Notes: generated from the letters alone by a model not told the origin. Counted from the stretch's first letter, positions 7,550-16,756 are shown. The stretch: DNA of 64,000 bases from Rhizobiales bacterium CCH3-A5 (GCA_001556025.1 LSIB01000168.1:59691-123690), one strand, 5' to 3'. Numbers and translations are program-made.

Positions 7550-10500
7550 GTGCGCGAAAGCGGTCTCGGCACGGGCTGGATTTCGAGCGGCGGCGGCAGC
7601 GGCTGGAGCACCGTGCCGGGCTGCGAAGGCTGCGCCGGCGCATTGCTGAAGGGCTCGCGCGGCGCGCCGGGCAGGATGATCGGGCCGGGTTGATCGACCG
7701 GCGCGGAGGTCCTGGCCGCGCGCGCCCGCTCCTCCGCTTCCGCCCGCTCGATCCTGCGCCTTATGTCCGCTTCCTGCCGCGCATCCTCGGTCCGCCTGGC
7801 CTCCTCGGCGCGCCTTTCCTCGGCCAGCCGCCTGGCCTCCTCCGCGCGCCGCGCCTCCTCCGCCCGCTTCTCCTCGGCGAGCCGGCGTGCCTCTTCGATC
7901 CGGCGCGCTTCCTCGGCGCGCTTCTCCTCGGCGATCCGCCTCTCCTCCTCCGCCTTGAGGAACTCGGCGAGCCTGCGCTCGTTCTCGCGCGTTTCGCGCT
8001 CGGCCCGCAGCCGCCGCGAATGGGCGGCCCGCTCGCGCGCATCGGCCTCGAAGGCCTCGACCCGCTCGATCTCGCGCGCCAGCGCGCGCGCCGCCACCGC
8101 GTTCGACAACGCCCCGACATCGGTCTCGCGCCGCAGCGCCGAGAGCGGCCCACGCCAGGCCACACCGATCTGCGGCGCATCGGTCGGCCAGCCCTTGGGC
8201 AGCGGCCCGAGCGGGCGCAGGCTCAGCCTCAGATCGGCGCTCGTCGCGCGCAGATCGACAATGCCGCTCGCCTCCGCGCGCAAGCCCGATCGCTCGAACG
8301 AGAAGGGCTGCAGCCGCATCAGGCCGCCCGCCAGCGTGAACGGCACCGTCACATCGCCGAGCGACCATGCAGCGCGGTTCAGCTGCTCACTGATGCGTCC
8401 CTGCAACCGGGCCGTCTCGCTTTCCGAGGCATCCTCGCCCGTCGCAGCAATGACGCGGCCATAAGCGGCCGGATCGAAGCGGCTGAGGCTGGCGCCAGAC
8501 AACGTGACGCTGCCCGCGCCACCAAGCCCTGCGACCAGTCGGGCCGGACTCTCGCCCGAACCGCCGGCCTCGACCCGGCCGGAGAATGTCCCAGTCAATC
8601 CGCCGCCGGTCAGCCCCGCGAGATCGACCTGCGCCAAATCGACCTGGCCGGAGAGCTGGGCGAGCCCGCCCTCGCGCCGAAGACCGAGCCGCCCGGCGAC
8701 CGTTCCGCCGCGATAGGCCCCGGTCAGGCCCTCAATCCTGATGCCGTCCGGATCGGTCGTCAGTGTGAAGCGCGCATCACGCAGCGGAAAACCGTCGGCG
8801 GCGATGAGCGCTCCCGTTTCGATGCCGATCGACAGCCCCTGATTGCCGAGCGCGACCGGCGCGCCGAACCGCGTCGTCGACCAGACCGCGCCGGCCGGCG
8901 CTGGCGTCGCCCCAAGGGCGCCGGCGATCAGGCCGCGTAGATCGAGCTGCGGCAGCGTCAGCCGACCCGTTATCGCCCCTTCGCGCGGCAGCGTGAGCGC
9001 GCCGCGCGCCGTCGTGGCGCCGAGATTGGCGACGAGATCGTCGAGCGAGATCGCCTCGGATGCGAAGCCGATCCGGGCATGGGCGTCGAACAGACCGTCC
9101 GGCAGCAGCCGCGCTGACCCCTCCGACAGGATCTGACCCGGCCCGTCGGCCTGCACGGAGAGTCTGGTCGGTGTCGACGGGTCGCCCTCGACGACGAGCG
9201 AAAGTCCGGGGCCGGCAAGCGTCGCGCTCAGCCGGTCCTGGTCGCGCGACAGCGTCAGCAGCCCCTGCCCGCCCCGCTGCGGCGTCGGCAGTCCTAGCGC
9301 CGCGAAGACCTGCCTGCGGTCGGCGAGGTCGAATGTCAGCGCGCCGTTGCGCCACTGCCCGGTGGCATCGAGCCGCCCGTCGAGCACGAGCCGCCCGGCC
9401 TGCGCCGTGCCGTCGACGACGAGCCCGGTCTCGCCGCCGGGCGCACGCGTCAGCCGGAAGCGGGCATCGAGCCTCGACAACCCGTCATTGGTGCGCGCCA
9501 GCGCCTGACGCACGGTCTCGGGCAGCAGCGGCCCGGCCAGCGCAGCCACCGCCTCGAAGCGCGGCGCACGGATGCGCCCCGAGATCTCGCCGCCCTCGCT
9601 CAGTAGCGCGCCGGCGCCGGACACCGCAACACCGCCGAACCCGTCGATCGCCAGCCTGTCGAGCCGCCAGTTCGCGCGGTCGCGCACCAGGACGAGGCTG
9701 GCGCTGCCGGGCGGCGCATTGCGGAAACGCGCATTGGTCAAAGCGAGGTCGAGCGAAAGATCGCGCTTGCCGGCGAGCCCGGCGAAGCTCTCGGCTGGCG
9801 GCAGCGAATTGAGGTCGAGCCCCCGCAGGGCGAGCTTGGCCGAGAGCCGCTCTGGCAGGATGTCCCCGGAACCCTCCAGCCTGATCCCGGACGAACCCGT
9901 GACCAGAAGGCGCTCGACGCCGAGCCGGCCGCCATCGAAGGCGGCCACGGCATCGGCGTCGATCCGCCCGAGCCCCGCGACGAGATCGGCCAGCGCCGGA
10001 TCGAGGCCCGCGCGGGCGAGCACCAGCGCGACACGGCGCGAATCCTCAGCCTTCAGGTTGAAACGGCCGGCTGCGCCGCCTGAATCGAGCGCGCCGCTGG
10101 CGCCTATGAGCGCACCCGCGATCCTGACCGAGGCAGACGCCTCGCTCAGGCCGTTCGAATCGAGGCGGCCACGCAAGCCGAAGGCGGAAAAATCCTCGCC
10201 GCGCCAGACTAGTTGGTCCAGATCGAGCCCGAGGTCGATCGGCCCCGGCAATCCGAGCAGGGCCCGGATTGCGCCGGGGCGCTCGGCCAGCGCGGCGACA
10301 AGCGCATCGCCATCGAGCCTGCGCGCCCGCAGCGCCAGTGAGCCGGTGTTGCGGCCGGGCAGATACTGGCCCTCGCCTTCAAGCCGCGCCGCGCCGCCCG
10401 CAATGTCGAGCACCAGCCCCGCAAGATCGAGCTGGCGCGGCCCGCCGCTGACCCGGCCCGAGAGGGCGAGCGCCCCGCCGGGCGACATCGAGAACGCGCC

Positions 10501-11196
10501 TTCCAGACCGACGCTCAGTCCGCCTGCCGCCGCCGGCAGCAGGAATGAGCCGTCGAAGCCGATCTGCGTCTCTTCGCCGGTCAGCGTCGCCTTGGCGCGC
10601 AGGCGGCCCTCGGGTTCCAGCGCGCCCGTCGAGATCCGCAGCGAAGCGCCGTCAACCTCGCCCTCGATACGCCACGGACCTGCCAGCCCGACGGCCGACA
10701 TCTCGGCTGAGACGGGCGAAAACGTCACCGGCTCCTTGCCCGGCTCGCGCCAGATCACCGCCGAGCGGCGCAGGCTGAGACGGTCGAGACTGGTCTGTGT
10801 CGGCAGACCCGCGCCGATGCGCGCCGGCAGCAGGACGCCGCCCGCCTCATCGAGCACGACCGACAGCGTCGCTCCTTCGGCCTGCACATCGGACAGCCGG
10901 ACCTCGCCGCGCGCCAGCGGTCCCAAAGCCAGTTCCGCCTCGAGTTTTTCGATTGCGACGGAACTCGCCGCGACGCCCGCGGGCCCGATCCGGACATCCG
11001 CCAGCGTTAGCCGCGGCGAGGGCAGCAGCCTGAGCTCGATGCCGCCCGCGACCGCAGTCTCGACGCCGAGCGCCGCGCCCAGCCGCGCCTCGATCTGCGG
11101 CCGATAGGCCCGCCAGTCGACGAAGCCCGGGCCGATCAGGGCGGCCACTAGCGTCAGCACCAGCAGGCCTGCAAGGACTGTCAGGGTCTCACGCAC
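7534..11196 (-). CDS. AsmA-family protein with long charged C-terminal helix
   Basis: The 1220-residue protein begins with one N-terminal membrane helix (about residues 5-25) followed by FVDWRAYRPQIEARLGAALG, the typical AsmA start. A very long repetitive beta-rich body (about 30-1030) follows, with AsmA-like strands in the last third. Family knowledge: AsmA-like proteins span the periplasm and are linked to outer-membrane lipid transport and assembly. The unusual part is about residues 1040-1150, an almost uninterrupted Glu/Arg/Ala-rich helix with repeats of the form RRAEEARRLAEEK, and then a Pro-rich tail. That section could be a coiled coil or single alpha-helix. The gene is convergent with the ribbon-helix-helix gene. 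Confidence 0.85.
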   Translation of the reverse strand: MRETLTVLAGLLVLTLVAALIGPGFVDWRAYRPQIEARLGAALGVETAVAGGIELRLLPSPRLTLADVRIGPAGVAASSVAIEKLEAELALGPLARGEVRLSDVQAEGATLSVVLDEAGGVLLPARIGAGLPTQTSLDRLSLRRSAVIWREPGKEPVTFSPVSAEMSAVGLAGPWRIEGEVDGASLRISTGALEPEGRLRAKATLTGEETQIGFDGSFLLPAAAGGLSVGLEGAFSMSPGGALALSGRVSGGPRQLDLAGLVLDIAGGAARLEGEGQYLPGRNTGSLALRARRLDGDALVAALAERPGAIRALLGLPGPIDLGLDLDQLVWRGEDFSAFGLRGRLDSNGLSEASASVRIAGALIGASGALDSGGAAGRFNLKAEDSRRVALVLARAGLDPALADLVAGLGRIDADAVAAFDGGRLGVERLLVTGSSGIRLEGSGDILPERLSAKLALRGLDLNSLPPAESFAGLAGKRDLSLDLALTNARFRNAPPGSASLVLVRDRANWRLDRLAIDGFGGVAVSGAGALLSEGGEISGRIRAPRFEAVAALAGPLLPETVRQALARTNDGLSRLDARFRLTRAPGGETGLVVDGTAQAGRLVLDGRLDATGQWRNGALTFDLADRRQVFAALGLPTPQRGGQGLLTLSRDQDRLSATLAGPGLSLVVEGDPSTPTRLSVQADGPGQILSEGSARLLPDGLFDAHARIGFASEAISLDDLVANLGATTARGALTLPREGAITGRLTLPQLDLRGLIAGALGATPAPAGAVWSTTRFGAPVALGNQGLSIGIETGALIAADGFPLRDARFTLTTDPDGIRIEGLTGAYRGGTVAGRLGLRREGGLAQLSGQVDLAQVDLAGLTGGGLTGTFSGRVEAGGSGESPARLVAGLGGAGSVTLSGASLSRFDPAAYGRVIAATGEDASESETARLQGRISEQLNRAAWSLGDVTVPFTLAGGLMRLQPFSFERSGLRAEASGIVDLRATSADLRLSLRPLGPLPKGWPTDAPQIGVAWRGPLSALRRETDVGALSNAVAARALAREIERVEAFEADARERAAHSRRLRAERETRENERRLAEFLKAEEERRIAEEKRAEEARRIEEARRLAEEKRAEEARRAEEARRLAEERRAEEARRTEDARQEADIRRRIERAEAEERARAARTSAPVDQPGPIILPGAPREPFSNAPAQPSQPGTVLQPLPPPLEIQPVPRPLSRTTQPN

Positions 11197-11330
11197 CGGC
11201 TGGCCACATCCCTTTGTTCCGTCGCGCCGTGCTTATCACGGCTCGATCATACCGACAGGATTATGTCGGCAAGTCGCGGCGACATCACGACATTTCGACC
11301 CACGAACGTGGGCGGGCCGGCGTCAGCGCG

Positions 11331-12770
11331 TCACAGGGCGACGATCTTGCCCGGATTGAGGATGTTCTGCGGATCAAGCGCGCGCTTGAGCGCAGCCATG
11401 ACCGCCAGCGCCTCGGCACCGTGCTCTTGCTCGAGATACTTCATCTTCTTCTGGCCGACGCCGTGCTCGCCCGTGCAGGTTCCGCCCATCGCCAGAGCGC
11501 GTTTGACCAGCCGGTCGACGAACCCTTGTGCGCGCTCGACCTCGTCGGGGTCGGCGAGATCGACCAGCGGCTGGGTGTGGAAATTGCCGTCGCCGACATG
11601 GCCGGCGATGGGCGCGATCAGGCCGCTCGCCTCGATGTCGCGCTTGGTTTCCTCGACGCATTCGGCAAGTCGCGAGATCGGCACGCAGACATCGGTCGCC
11701 ACCGATTCCGCGCCGGGTCGGAGCGCGCGCGCCGCCCAGTAGACATCGTGCCGCGCCTGCCACAGGCGCGAGCGATCCTCGGCCTTGGTCGCCCAGTCGA
11801 AATCGCCGCCGCCGCAATCGCGCGCAATCTCGCCGAAGCGCTCGGCCTGCTCCTTCACGCCGGCTTCCGAGCCGTGAAACTCGACGAACAGCATCGTCGT
11901 CTCGGGCAAAGAGAGCTTGGAATACTGGTTCACGCCCCGGATCATGACGTCGTCGAGCAGTTCGATGCGCGCCACCGGCAGCCCGGTCTGGATCGTCAGG
12001 ATGGTCGCGTCGCAGGCCGCCTGGACCGAAGGAAACGGACAAACGCCGGCCGAGATCGCCTCGGGTATGCCGTGCAGCTTCAGCGTGATTTCGGTGATGA
12101 CGCCGAGCGTCCCCTCCGAGCCGATCAGCAAGCGCGTGAGATCGTAGCCGGCCGAGGTCTTGCGCGCCCGCGTCGAGGTCTTGACGATCGAGCCGTCGGC
12201 CATGACCGCCGTCAGCGCCAGTACATTGTCCTTCATCGTGCCATAGCGCACGGCGTTGGTGCCCGAGGCCCGCGTCGCCGCCATGCCGCCGATCGAGGCG
12301 TCGGCGCCGGGGTCGATCGGGAACATCAGGCCCTGGTCGCGCAGATGCTCGTTGAGCTCCTTGCGGGTGACGCCCGGCTGAACGACGCAGTCGAGATCCT
12401 CGCCATGCACGGCGATGACCCGCTTCATCTGCGCCATGTCGATGCAGAGGCCGCCATAGGGCGCATTGACATGGCCTTCCAGCGAGGTGCCGGTGCCAAA
12501 CGCGATAACCGGCACGCCATGCGCGGCGCAGATCTTGACGATCTCGGCGACCTCCTCCGTCGAGTCGGGATAGACCACGGCGTCCGGCGGCTGGTTCGGG
12601 ATCCAAGTCAGGGTGTGGCCATGCTGCTGGCGCACCGCCAGGCTGGTGACCAGCCGGTTGCCGAAGCGCGCCGCGAGCGCCTGCGTCACCGCCGCGACGG
12701 CCTCGCGACCCGGCGGCAGCGATGCGGCCCTTGCGGGGGTCTGATGCGATGCGACGGCGGCGAGGCTCAT
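11331..12770 (-). CDS. FAD-binding 2-hydroxyacid dehydrogenase (D-lactate dehydrogenase/glycolate oxidase type)
   Basis: About 479 residues. The N-terminal PCMH-type FAD domain (about 40-225) includes FGTGTSLEGH and the pyrophosphate-binding stretch PIDPGADASIGGMAATRASG. The C-terminal FAD oxidase domain carries GHVGDGNFHT and the terminal CTGEHGVGQKKMKYL motif. These match the cytochrome-linked D-lactate dehydrogenase and GlcD families, which oxidise D-2-hydroxyacids to 2-oxoacids; lactate, glycolate and 2-hydroxyglutarate cannot be separated here. I chose the ATG at 12768-12770 because GGA lies 8 bases upstream; another ATG two codons earlier is possible. It is divergent from a thioesterase gene across about 190 bp. 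Confidence 0.87.
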   Translation of the reverse strand: MSLAAVASHQTPARAASLPPGREAVAAVTQALAARFGNRLVTSLAVRQQHGHTLTWIPNQPPDAVVYPDSTEEVAEIVKICAAHGVPVIAFGTGTSLEGHVNAPYGGLCIDMAQMKRVIAVHGEDLDCVVQPGVTRKELNEHLRDQGLMFPIDPGADASIGGMAATRASGTNAVRYGTMKDNVLALTAVMADGSIVKTSTRARKTSAGYDLTRLLIGSEGTLGVITEITLKLHGIPEAISAGVCPFPSVQAACDATILTIQTGLPVARIELLDDVMIRGVNQYSKLSLPETTMLFVEFHGSEAGVKEQAERFGEIARDCGGGDFDWATKAEDRSRLWQARHDVYWAARALRPGAESVATDVCVPISRLAECVEETKRDIEASGLIAPIAGHVGDGNFHTQPLVDLADPDEVERAQGFVDRLVKRALAMGGTCTGEHGVGQKKMKYLEQEHGAEALAVMAALKRALDPQNILNPGKIVAL

Positions 12771-12956
12771 TGTCATATTCCGATATTGGAGCTTTACTAC
12801 GCCATGCTTCATAGCAGACGCTTGACCGTTGACGACACGGGCAAACGCGTTTGTGTGTTTCGCGGGACGCTGGTCGGGGCGGCGTCTCTCGAACGGACCG
12901 AAACCACGCAGGCCGGGCATATGCCGATCTGCCGCCGGGGGAAGAGGAGGTCAGCC

Positions 12957-13517
12957 ATGCAGGACGACAACCGCGCCCCGGTGCTGTTCTTCGCGCCCTT
13001 CGTCTCGTCGGTCATGTCGGTCGAGCCGCAATGGATCGACTATAACGGCCATCTCAACATGGCCTACTACCATGTCCTGTTCGACCGCGCGGTCGATGAA
13101 GTCTTTTCGCTGGTAGGGCTCAATCAGGACTATGTCGACGCCCGCCACGCCTCGTTCTTCGCGGCCGAATGCCATGTGCTTTACAAGCGCGAGCTGACCG
13201 AGAGCGATCAGGTCCGTATCACCGCCCAACTCATCGCCTTCGACGAGAAGCGCCTGCACTACTATCTCGAGATGCGCCATGCGACCGAGGGCTGGCTCGC
13301 CGCAACGAGCGAGAACCTCTCGCTTCATGTCGACATGACGACCCGCAAGGTCTCGCCCTTCCCGCCGGACATTCTCGCAAACATCGCCTTGATGAAGGCC
13401 GCCCACAGCATGATGCCGCTGCCGGTCACGATCGGGCGGATCATCGGCATGCCGAGGAAGACCGCGATCACCGTCGAGAGCATGACCGGCGAGCGCGAGC
13501 CCGAGACACGGCATTGA
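12957..13517 (+). CDS. Acyl-CoA thioesterase, hot-dog fold (4HBT type)
   Basis: The 186-residue protein carries a single hot-dog domain. WIDYNGHLNMAYYHVLFDRA contains the 4HBT catalytic segment with an Asn/His-Asn pattern, then a strand pair around ECHVLYKRELTESDQVRI. Family knowledge: such enzymes hydrolyse acyl-CoA thioesters. The N-terminal block also resembles the betainyl-CoA thioesterases of carnitine degradation, but no carnitine gene is nearby, so I leave the substrate open. A strong GGAAGAGGAGG ribosome-binding site fixes the start at 12957; the upstream in-frame extension is not coding. Confidence 0.82.
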   Translation: MQDDNRAPVLFFAPFVSSVMSVEPQWIDYNGHLNMAYYHVLFDRAVDEVFSLVGLNQDYVDARHASFFAAECHVLYKRELTESDQVRITAQLIAFDEKRLHYYLEMRHATEGWLAATSENLSLHVDMTTRKVSPFPPDILANIALMKAAHSMMPLPVTIGRIIGMPRKTAITVESMTGEREPETRH

Positions 13518-13619
13518 GCGAGGAGACCGCTCACGCCATGAGGTGCGGTTGCTCACTGTCAAAGGTCTAATGACGCCCTAGCTTCTGCCGGGACACACCA
13601 TCTCGGAGAGCAAATCCAC

Positions 13620-13901
13620 ATGGTCAAGGCGATCTGGAACGGCGCAATCGTCGCGGAATCGGACAGCACGATCGTGGTCGAAGGCAACCATTACTTCCCC
13701 GCAGACTCAATCAAGCCGGACTTGTTCAAACCCAGCGGGACGACCTCGACATGCGGCTGGAAGGGGTTGGCGAACTATCATTCGCTGGTCGTCGACGGAC
13801 AGGAGAACCGCGATGCGGCTTGGTACTATGCCGAGCCGAAGGCAGGCGCTGCCGAGATCAAGGGCCGAATCGCCTTCTGGAGAGGCGTGCAGGTATCGTG
13901 A
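13620..13901 (+). CDS. DUF427 family protein
   Basis: The 93-residue protein is a single DUF427 domain, recognisable from the start WNGAIVAESDSTIVVEGNHYFP, the central YHSLVVDG stretch and the end IKGRIAFWRGVQV. The fold is a small beta-barrel in known structures; a biochemical function has not been settled. It is cytoplasmic, with no signal peptide or membrane segment. It stands alone, about 100 bp after the thioesterase gene, and converges on the potassium-channel gene with a 21-bp gap that shows no terminator. Confidence 0.85.
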   Translation: MVKAIWNGAIVAESDSTIVVEGNHYFPADSIKPDLFKPSGTTSTCGWKGLANYHSLVVDGQENRDAAWYYAEPKAGAAEIKGRIAFWRGVQVS

Positions 13902-13922
13902 GCCTCCGACCGCTAACCGCAT

Positions 13923-14723
13923 TCAATCGTCGTGATCGGGAATGCGCAGCCTATGCCCGCAGGCCTTGCAATGCACGGCGTCCGGCTCATGCCGCTGCAG
14001 CGCGCATTCGGGACAGGCAAAGGTCACCTTGTGAGGCCTGAAGACCGCCTGCGCCAGCCGCACGAAAAGCGAGATTCCGACGATCATCACCGCGACGGAG
14101 GTCAGCTTGCCACCAATGCCCGGCAAGGTGATGTCGCCGAATCCCGTGGTGGTCACGGTCGCGACCGTGAAATAGAACGCATCGACATAGCCCTCGACGC
14201 CGGGTCGTCCCATGAAGAAGAAGGTGTAGATGAAGCCGGTGACGACGAAGAGGAACGTCGTCAGGTTGATCAGCGCCCGCGACACATCCTCCCATTCGCG
14301 GTAGCGCGTCGTGCGCAACTGCTGCCAGAGCACGCCGCGCTGCGACAGCGACCAAAGCCTCAGGATACGCAGGAACCCGAAATTCTCGAGGAATTGCGGC
14401 GCCAGCAGCGTCGCCAGGATGAAGAGGTCGAGCAGCATGGTCGGCTGCCGCAGCGTCCGCGGCACGTTGGTGCAGGCGAGCAGCCGCGCGGCGATCTCGA
14501 CGGCCAGAATCACGGCGACGGAGTAGTCGATCCAGAGGAAGGCCGGCCTGTCGCGGATCAGCGGGGTCGCGATGAAGAAGGCGATGATCAGGACATCGAC
14601 GATCGTCGTCGCGAGCTGGAAGCGCAGCGCTGCCGCAGATTGTCCATGAAAAAGCTGGCGCAGCCGGTCTCTCAGCGCCGCGAGGCCGGTCGGGTCTGTC
14701 GTTTCGCCGGGCGCATCCGTCAT
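13923..14723 (-). CDS. Six-helix potassium channel (Kv-like) with C-terminal zinc ribbon
   Basis: The ATG at 14721-14723 gives 266 residues. Several membrane helices lead to a pore loop with the selectivity filter TTTGFGDI at about residue 195 and a final helix. The preceding voltage-sensor-like region includes FLRILRLWSLSQRGVLW, with spaced arginines like an S4 helix. After the pore is a short cytoplasmic tail with CPEC and, 13 residues later, CKAC: a four-cysteine zinc-ribbon pattern. The channel part is typical of bacterial ion-transport family proteins; the zinc ribbon is uncommon and may sense metal or redox state (inference). It is 49 bp downstream of btaB and could share its transcript. 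Confidence 0.83.
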   Translation of the reverse strand: MTDAPGETTDPTGLAALRDRLRQLFHGQSAAALRFQLATTIVDVLIIAFFIATPLIRDRPAFLWIDYSVAVILAVEIAARLLACTNVPRTLRQPTMLLDLFILATLLAPQFLENFGFLRILRLWSLSQRGVLWQQLRTTRYREWEDVSRALINLTTFLFVVTGFIYTFFFMGRPGVEGYVDAFYFTVATVTTTGFGDITLPGIGGKLTSVAVMIVGISLFVRLAQAVFRPHKVTFACPECALQRHEPDAVHCKACGHRLRIPDHDD

Positions 14724-14772
14724 CGGGCAGGCGCTAGCACGCCCCCGCGAGATGCGTCCAGCCTGACCGGGC

Positions 14773-15441
14773 TCAGCTTGCCGGACGCGCCAGCCGGGCC
14801 TGAACGGCATAGCCGGCATAGAGCGACCGGCCGACGAAGGTAAGGCCGTTCTCCTGCGCCAGTACTTCGCTCACGGCCGGCAGATCGTCGCGCGGCGTCA
14901 CGTGGAACAAGCGGAGCCAGCGCCGCAGCACCGCCTTGAACGCGCTCGGCAGCCCGGCTTGATCGCCGAAATCGACGATGTGGAGCGAGCCGCCGGGCGC
15001 AAGCCGCCGCAGCGCCTCCTCGACCACGCCCTGCCAGGGCGGGATCATCGATAGCGCATAGGAGATGACGATCCGGTCGAAGCCGGCCTTGCCGAACAGC
15101 GCCTGCGGATCGAAATCGGTCGCGTCGGCCTGCGCCAGCGCGATGCGGTCCTCCAGCCCGGCCCGCGCCACGCTGGCGCGCGCGGTCTCCAGCATCGCCT
15201 CCGAGACGTCGAGGCCATGGCAATTGCAGTGGGGGTAGCGTCGCGCGATCGCGATCAGGTTGCGCCCGGTGCCGCAGCCGATCTCGAGGATGCTGCCGCC
15301 CGGCGGCGGGTCGAGCTCGGCGATCAGCCGGTCGCGGCCGAGCAGATAGAACTTCCGGCTGACGTCGTAGATATGGCGCTGACGGCGGTAGATAGCATCC
15401 ATCAGCGAGGCGGCGTCGCCTCGCGGCGCAACCACGCTCAC
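14773..15441 (-). CDS. btaB: BtaB, diacylglycerylhomoserine N-methyltransferase
   Basis: The 222-residue methyltransferase starts at GTG (15439-15441), whose GTGA overlaps the btaA stop codon. A longer reading with an ATG further upstream would be antisense-like noise over btaA. The Rossmann AdoMet site is ILEIGCGTGRNL (about residues 50-61), followed by GLDVSEAML and the LRRLAPGGSLHIVDFGDQ block. Established pathway: BtaB methylates the head group made by BtaA three times to give the betaine lipid DGTS. The opening MDAIYRRQRHIYDVSRKFYLLGRDRLI-type sequence is characteristic of BtaB. Confidence 0.88.
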   Translation of the reverse strand: MSVVAPRGDAASLMDAIYRRQRHIYDVSRKFYLLGRDRLIAELDPPPGGSILEIGCGTGRNLIAIARRYPHCNCHGLDVSEAMLETARASVARAGLEDRIALAQADATDFDPQALFGKAGFDRIVISYALSMIPPWQGVVEEALRRLAPGGSLHIVDFGDQAGLPSAFKAVLRRWLRLFHVTPRDDLPAVSEVLAQENGLTFVGRSLYAGYAVQARLARPAS

Positions 15442-16703
15442 GCCCCGGCTCCGCCCAGGACATAGAGGTGGAACCCGCCATAGATCGAGGACCGGTCCTG
15501 AGCGCCGAGTTCGCGGCTGCGCGCCTCGTCGTAACGCCACTGGTCGAGGATTGCGGGGGGCACGCGGCCCGGCAGAAGGCGCTCATCGGCGGCCGTGCGA
15601 AAGATCACGCGCGCGCCGGGTTTGGCGGTACGGGTAATCTGCGTCCACAGCCCAGTGAGATCGGCGTCGTTCATCCAGTCCTGCGCGTCGAGCAGCACAT
15701 AGGCGTCGCAGCTCTTGGCCGGCTGGCTTTCGAGGAATGCGGTAACGGCGCTCTGATGGTAGGCGACGCGGCCGGCGCGCGCCTTCACATCCGCGAAATT
15801 GGTAGCCTGCAGATAAGGCGGCAAGGATGCATCCGGACCGGGCTCGTAGCCGCGCCCAAAGGCCTGCCGGGCGAAGTAGTTGGTCTTGATGTCGAAATCG
15901 CAGGCGAGCCTCTCAAGGCGATGGCGCAGCACGGCGCGGATGCCGCCCTCGCCGTCGCCGGCCAGCGCCTTGTACTGCGCCGGTGGAATCCCGAGCCCGT
16001 AAAGCGAGGCCGGCTGGCGCACCAGCCAGCGCACGATGCGCTTGTCGAACACAGGCGCGAGATGCCGGTCGAACAGCACGCGCTGCTCGGCCATGTCGCG
16101 GGCCTTCAGCATCACGCGCGGATCGCACCCGAGCATCCGGCCGAGCACATGGCCGGTGCCGATGAACCGCCCGAGCAGCCCGTAGCGATAGACGTTGCGG
16201 GAGAACATGCCGATCCGGCGGCGGCCGTCGAGGCCCCTGCCCTCCCAGTACCCGCGCGAGGTCGCGTCGAGATGCGGCGCGATCTGGCGGTCATAGAAGG
16301 TGACGTTCGCCGGCGACTGCGCCTGCCCGAAGAAGCGCAGGAAATCGGCATGGTCGTCGATCCGCGCCAGCGCCGCGAGCTTGAGCCGGCCGAGCGCGAT
16401 ATGCGCGCCGTTGAGGTCGATGGCGCTGATCCTGGCCGGATCGGCGGTCAGGTAAGACAGGATGTTGCAGGAGCCGGACGCGATCGCGACGACATGATCG
16501 TCGGCCTTGAGCGCCAGCGCCTGCATGTCCACGACCGGGTCTTCCCAGATCTGCGGATAGACCAGACCGGAAAAGGCAAAGGTGAACATCCGCTCCAGCA
16601 CGCCGGCCTTGGACAGGGCCTTGCTGCGATGCACCGCCGAGCCGAGCCCCGCCGTCGTCTCACGCTTGACCGCCCGCGCGCTCTGCATCGAAAACCCCGT
16701 CAT
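15438..16703 (-). CDS. btaA: BtaA, S-adenosylmethionine:diacylglycerol 3-amino-3-carboxypropyl transferase
   Basis: The 421-residue DUF3419/BtaA protein moves the aminocarboxypropyl group of AdoMet onto diacylglycerol. This is the first step of phosphorus-free betaine-lipid (DGTS) synthesis at the inner membrane. Recognisable blocks are FSGLVYPQIWEDPVVDM near residue 44, the AdoMet-binding AIASGSCNILSYL, and ISAIDLNGAHIALGRLKLAA. Its stop overlaps the btaB GTG start. The operon is probably phosphate-controlled: a Pho-box-like repeat lies about 36-53 bp upstream. An internal ATG five codons in (MQSARAV) is an alternative start. Confidence 0.92.
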   Translation of the reverse strand: MTGFSMQSARAVKRETTAGLGSAVHRSKALSKAGVLERMFTFAFSGLVYPQIWEDPVVDMQALALKADDHVVAIASGSCNILSYLTADPARISAIDLNGAHIALGRLKLAALARIDDHADFLRFFGQAQSPANVTFYDRQIAPHLDATSRGYWEGRGLDGRRRIGMFSRNVYRYGLLGRFIGTGHVLGRMLGCDPRVMLKARDMAEQRVLFDRHLAPVFDKRIVRWLVRQPASLYGLGIPPAQYKALAGDGEGGIRAVLRHRLERLACDFDIKTNYFARQAFGRGYEPGPDASLPPYLQATNFADVKARAGRVAYHQSAVTAFLESQPAKSCDAYVLLDAQDWMNDADLTGLWTQITRTAKPGARVIFRTAADERLLPGRVPPAILDQWRYDEARSRELGAQDRSSIYGGFHLYVLGGAGA

Positions 16704-16738
16704 CGGCCCGCCGATGGCGAGCCGACTAGAGGAGTCGC

Positions 16739-16756
16739 GTGACGGTTGGGTGACGC
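16739..16756 (-). promoter_or_regulatory. Candidate Pho box upstream of btaAB
   Basis: Read on the minus strand, two GTCAC cores sit 11 bp apart in a 7-4-7 layout (GCGTCAC, CCAA, CCGTCAC), resembling the PhoB consensus CTGTCAT-N4-CTGTCAT. It lies in the 69-bp gap between the btaA start and the stop of the next gene, at promoter distance. Matches outside the GTCA cores are partial. Confidence 0.5.

Noticed and set aside
7349..8368. Minus-strand frame of about 339 codons through asmA that ends in heptads such as KLIQAAP
   Set aside because: The heptads are the 21-bp DNA repeat read in this frame; the rest is an out-of-frame shadow of asmA.
7453..8940. Long plus-strand open frame of about 495 codons opposite asmA
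   Set aside because: Arg/Pro-rich shadow of the high-GC minus-strand gene; asmA has signal, fold and family match.
9572..11107. Plus-strand open frame of about 511 codons
   Set aside because: Ser/Pro/Arg-rich shadow opposite asmA with no domain.
11214..12956. Large 5' extension of the thioesterase frame to about 767 residues
   Set aside because: It runs antisense over the FAD dehydrogenase; the strong ribosome-binding site at 12957 marks the true start.
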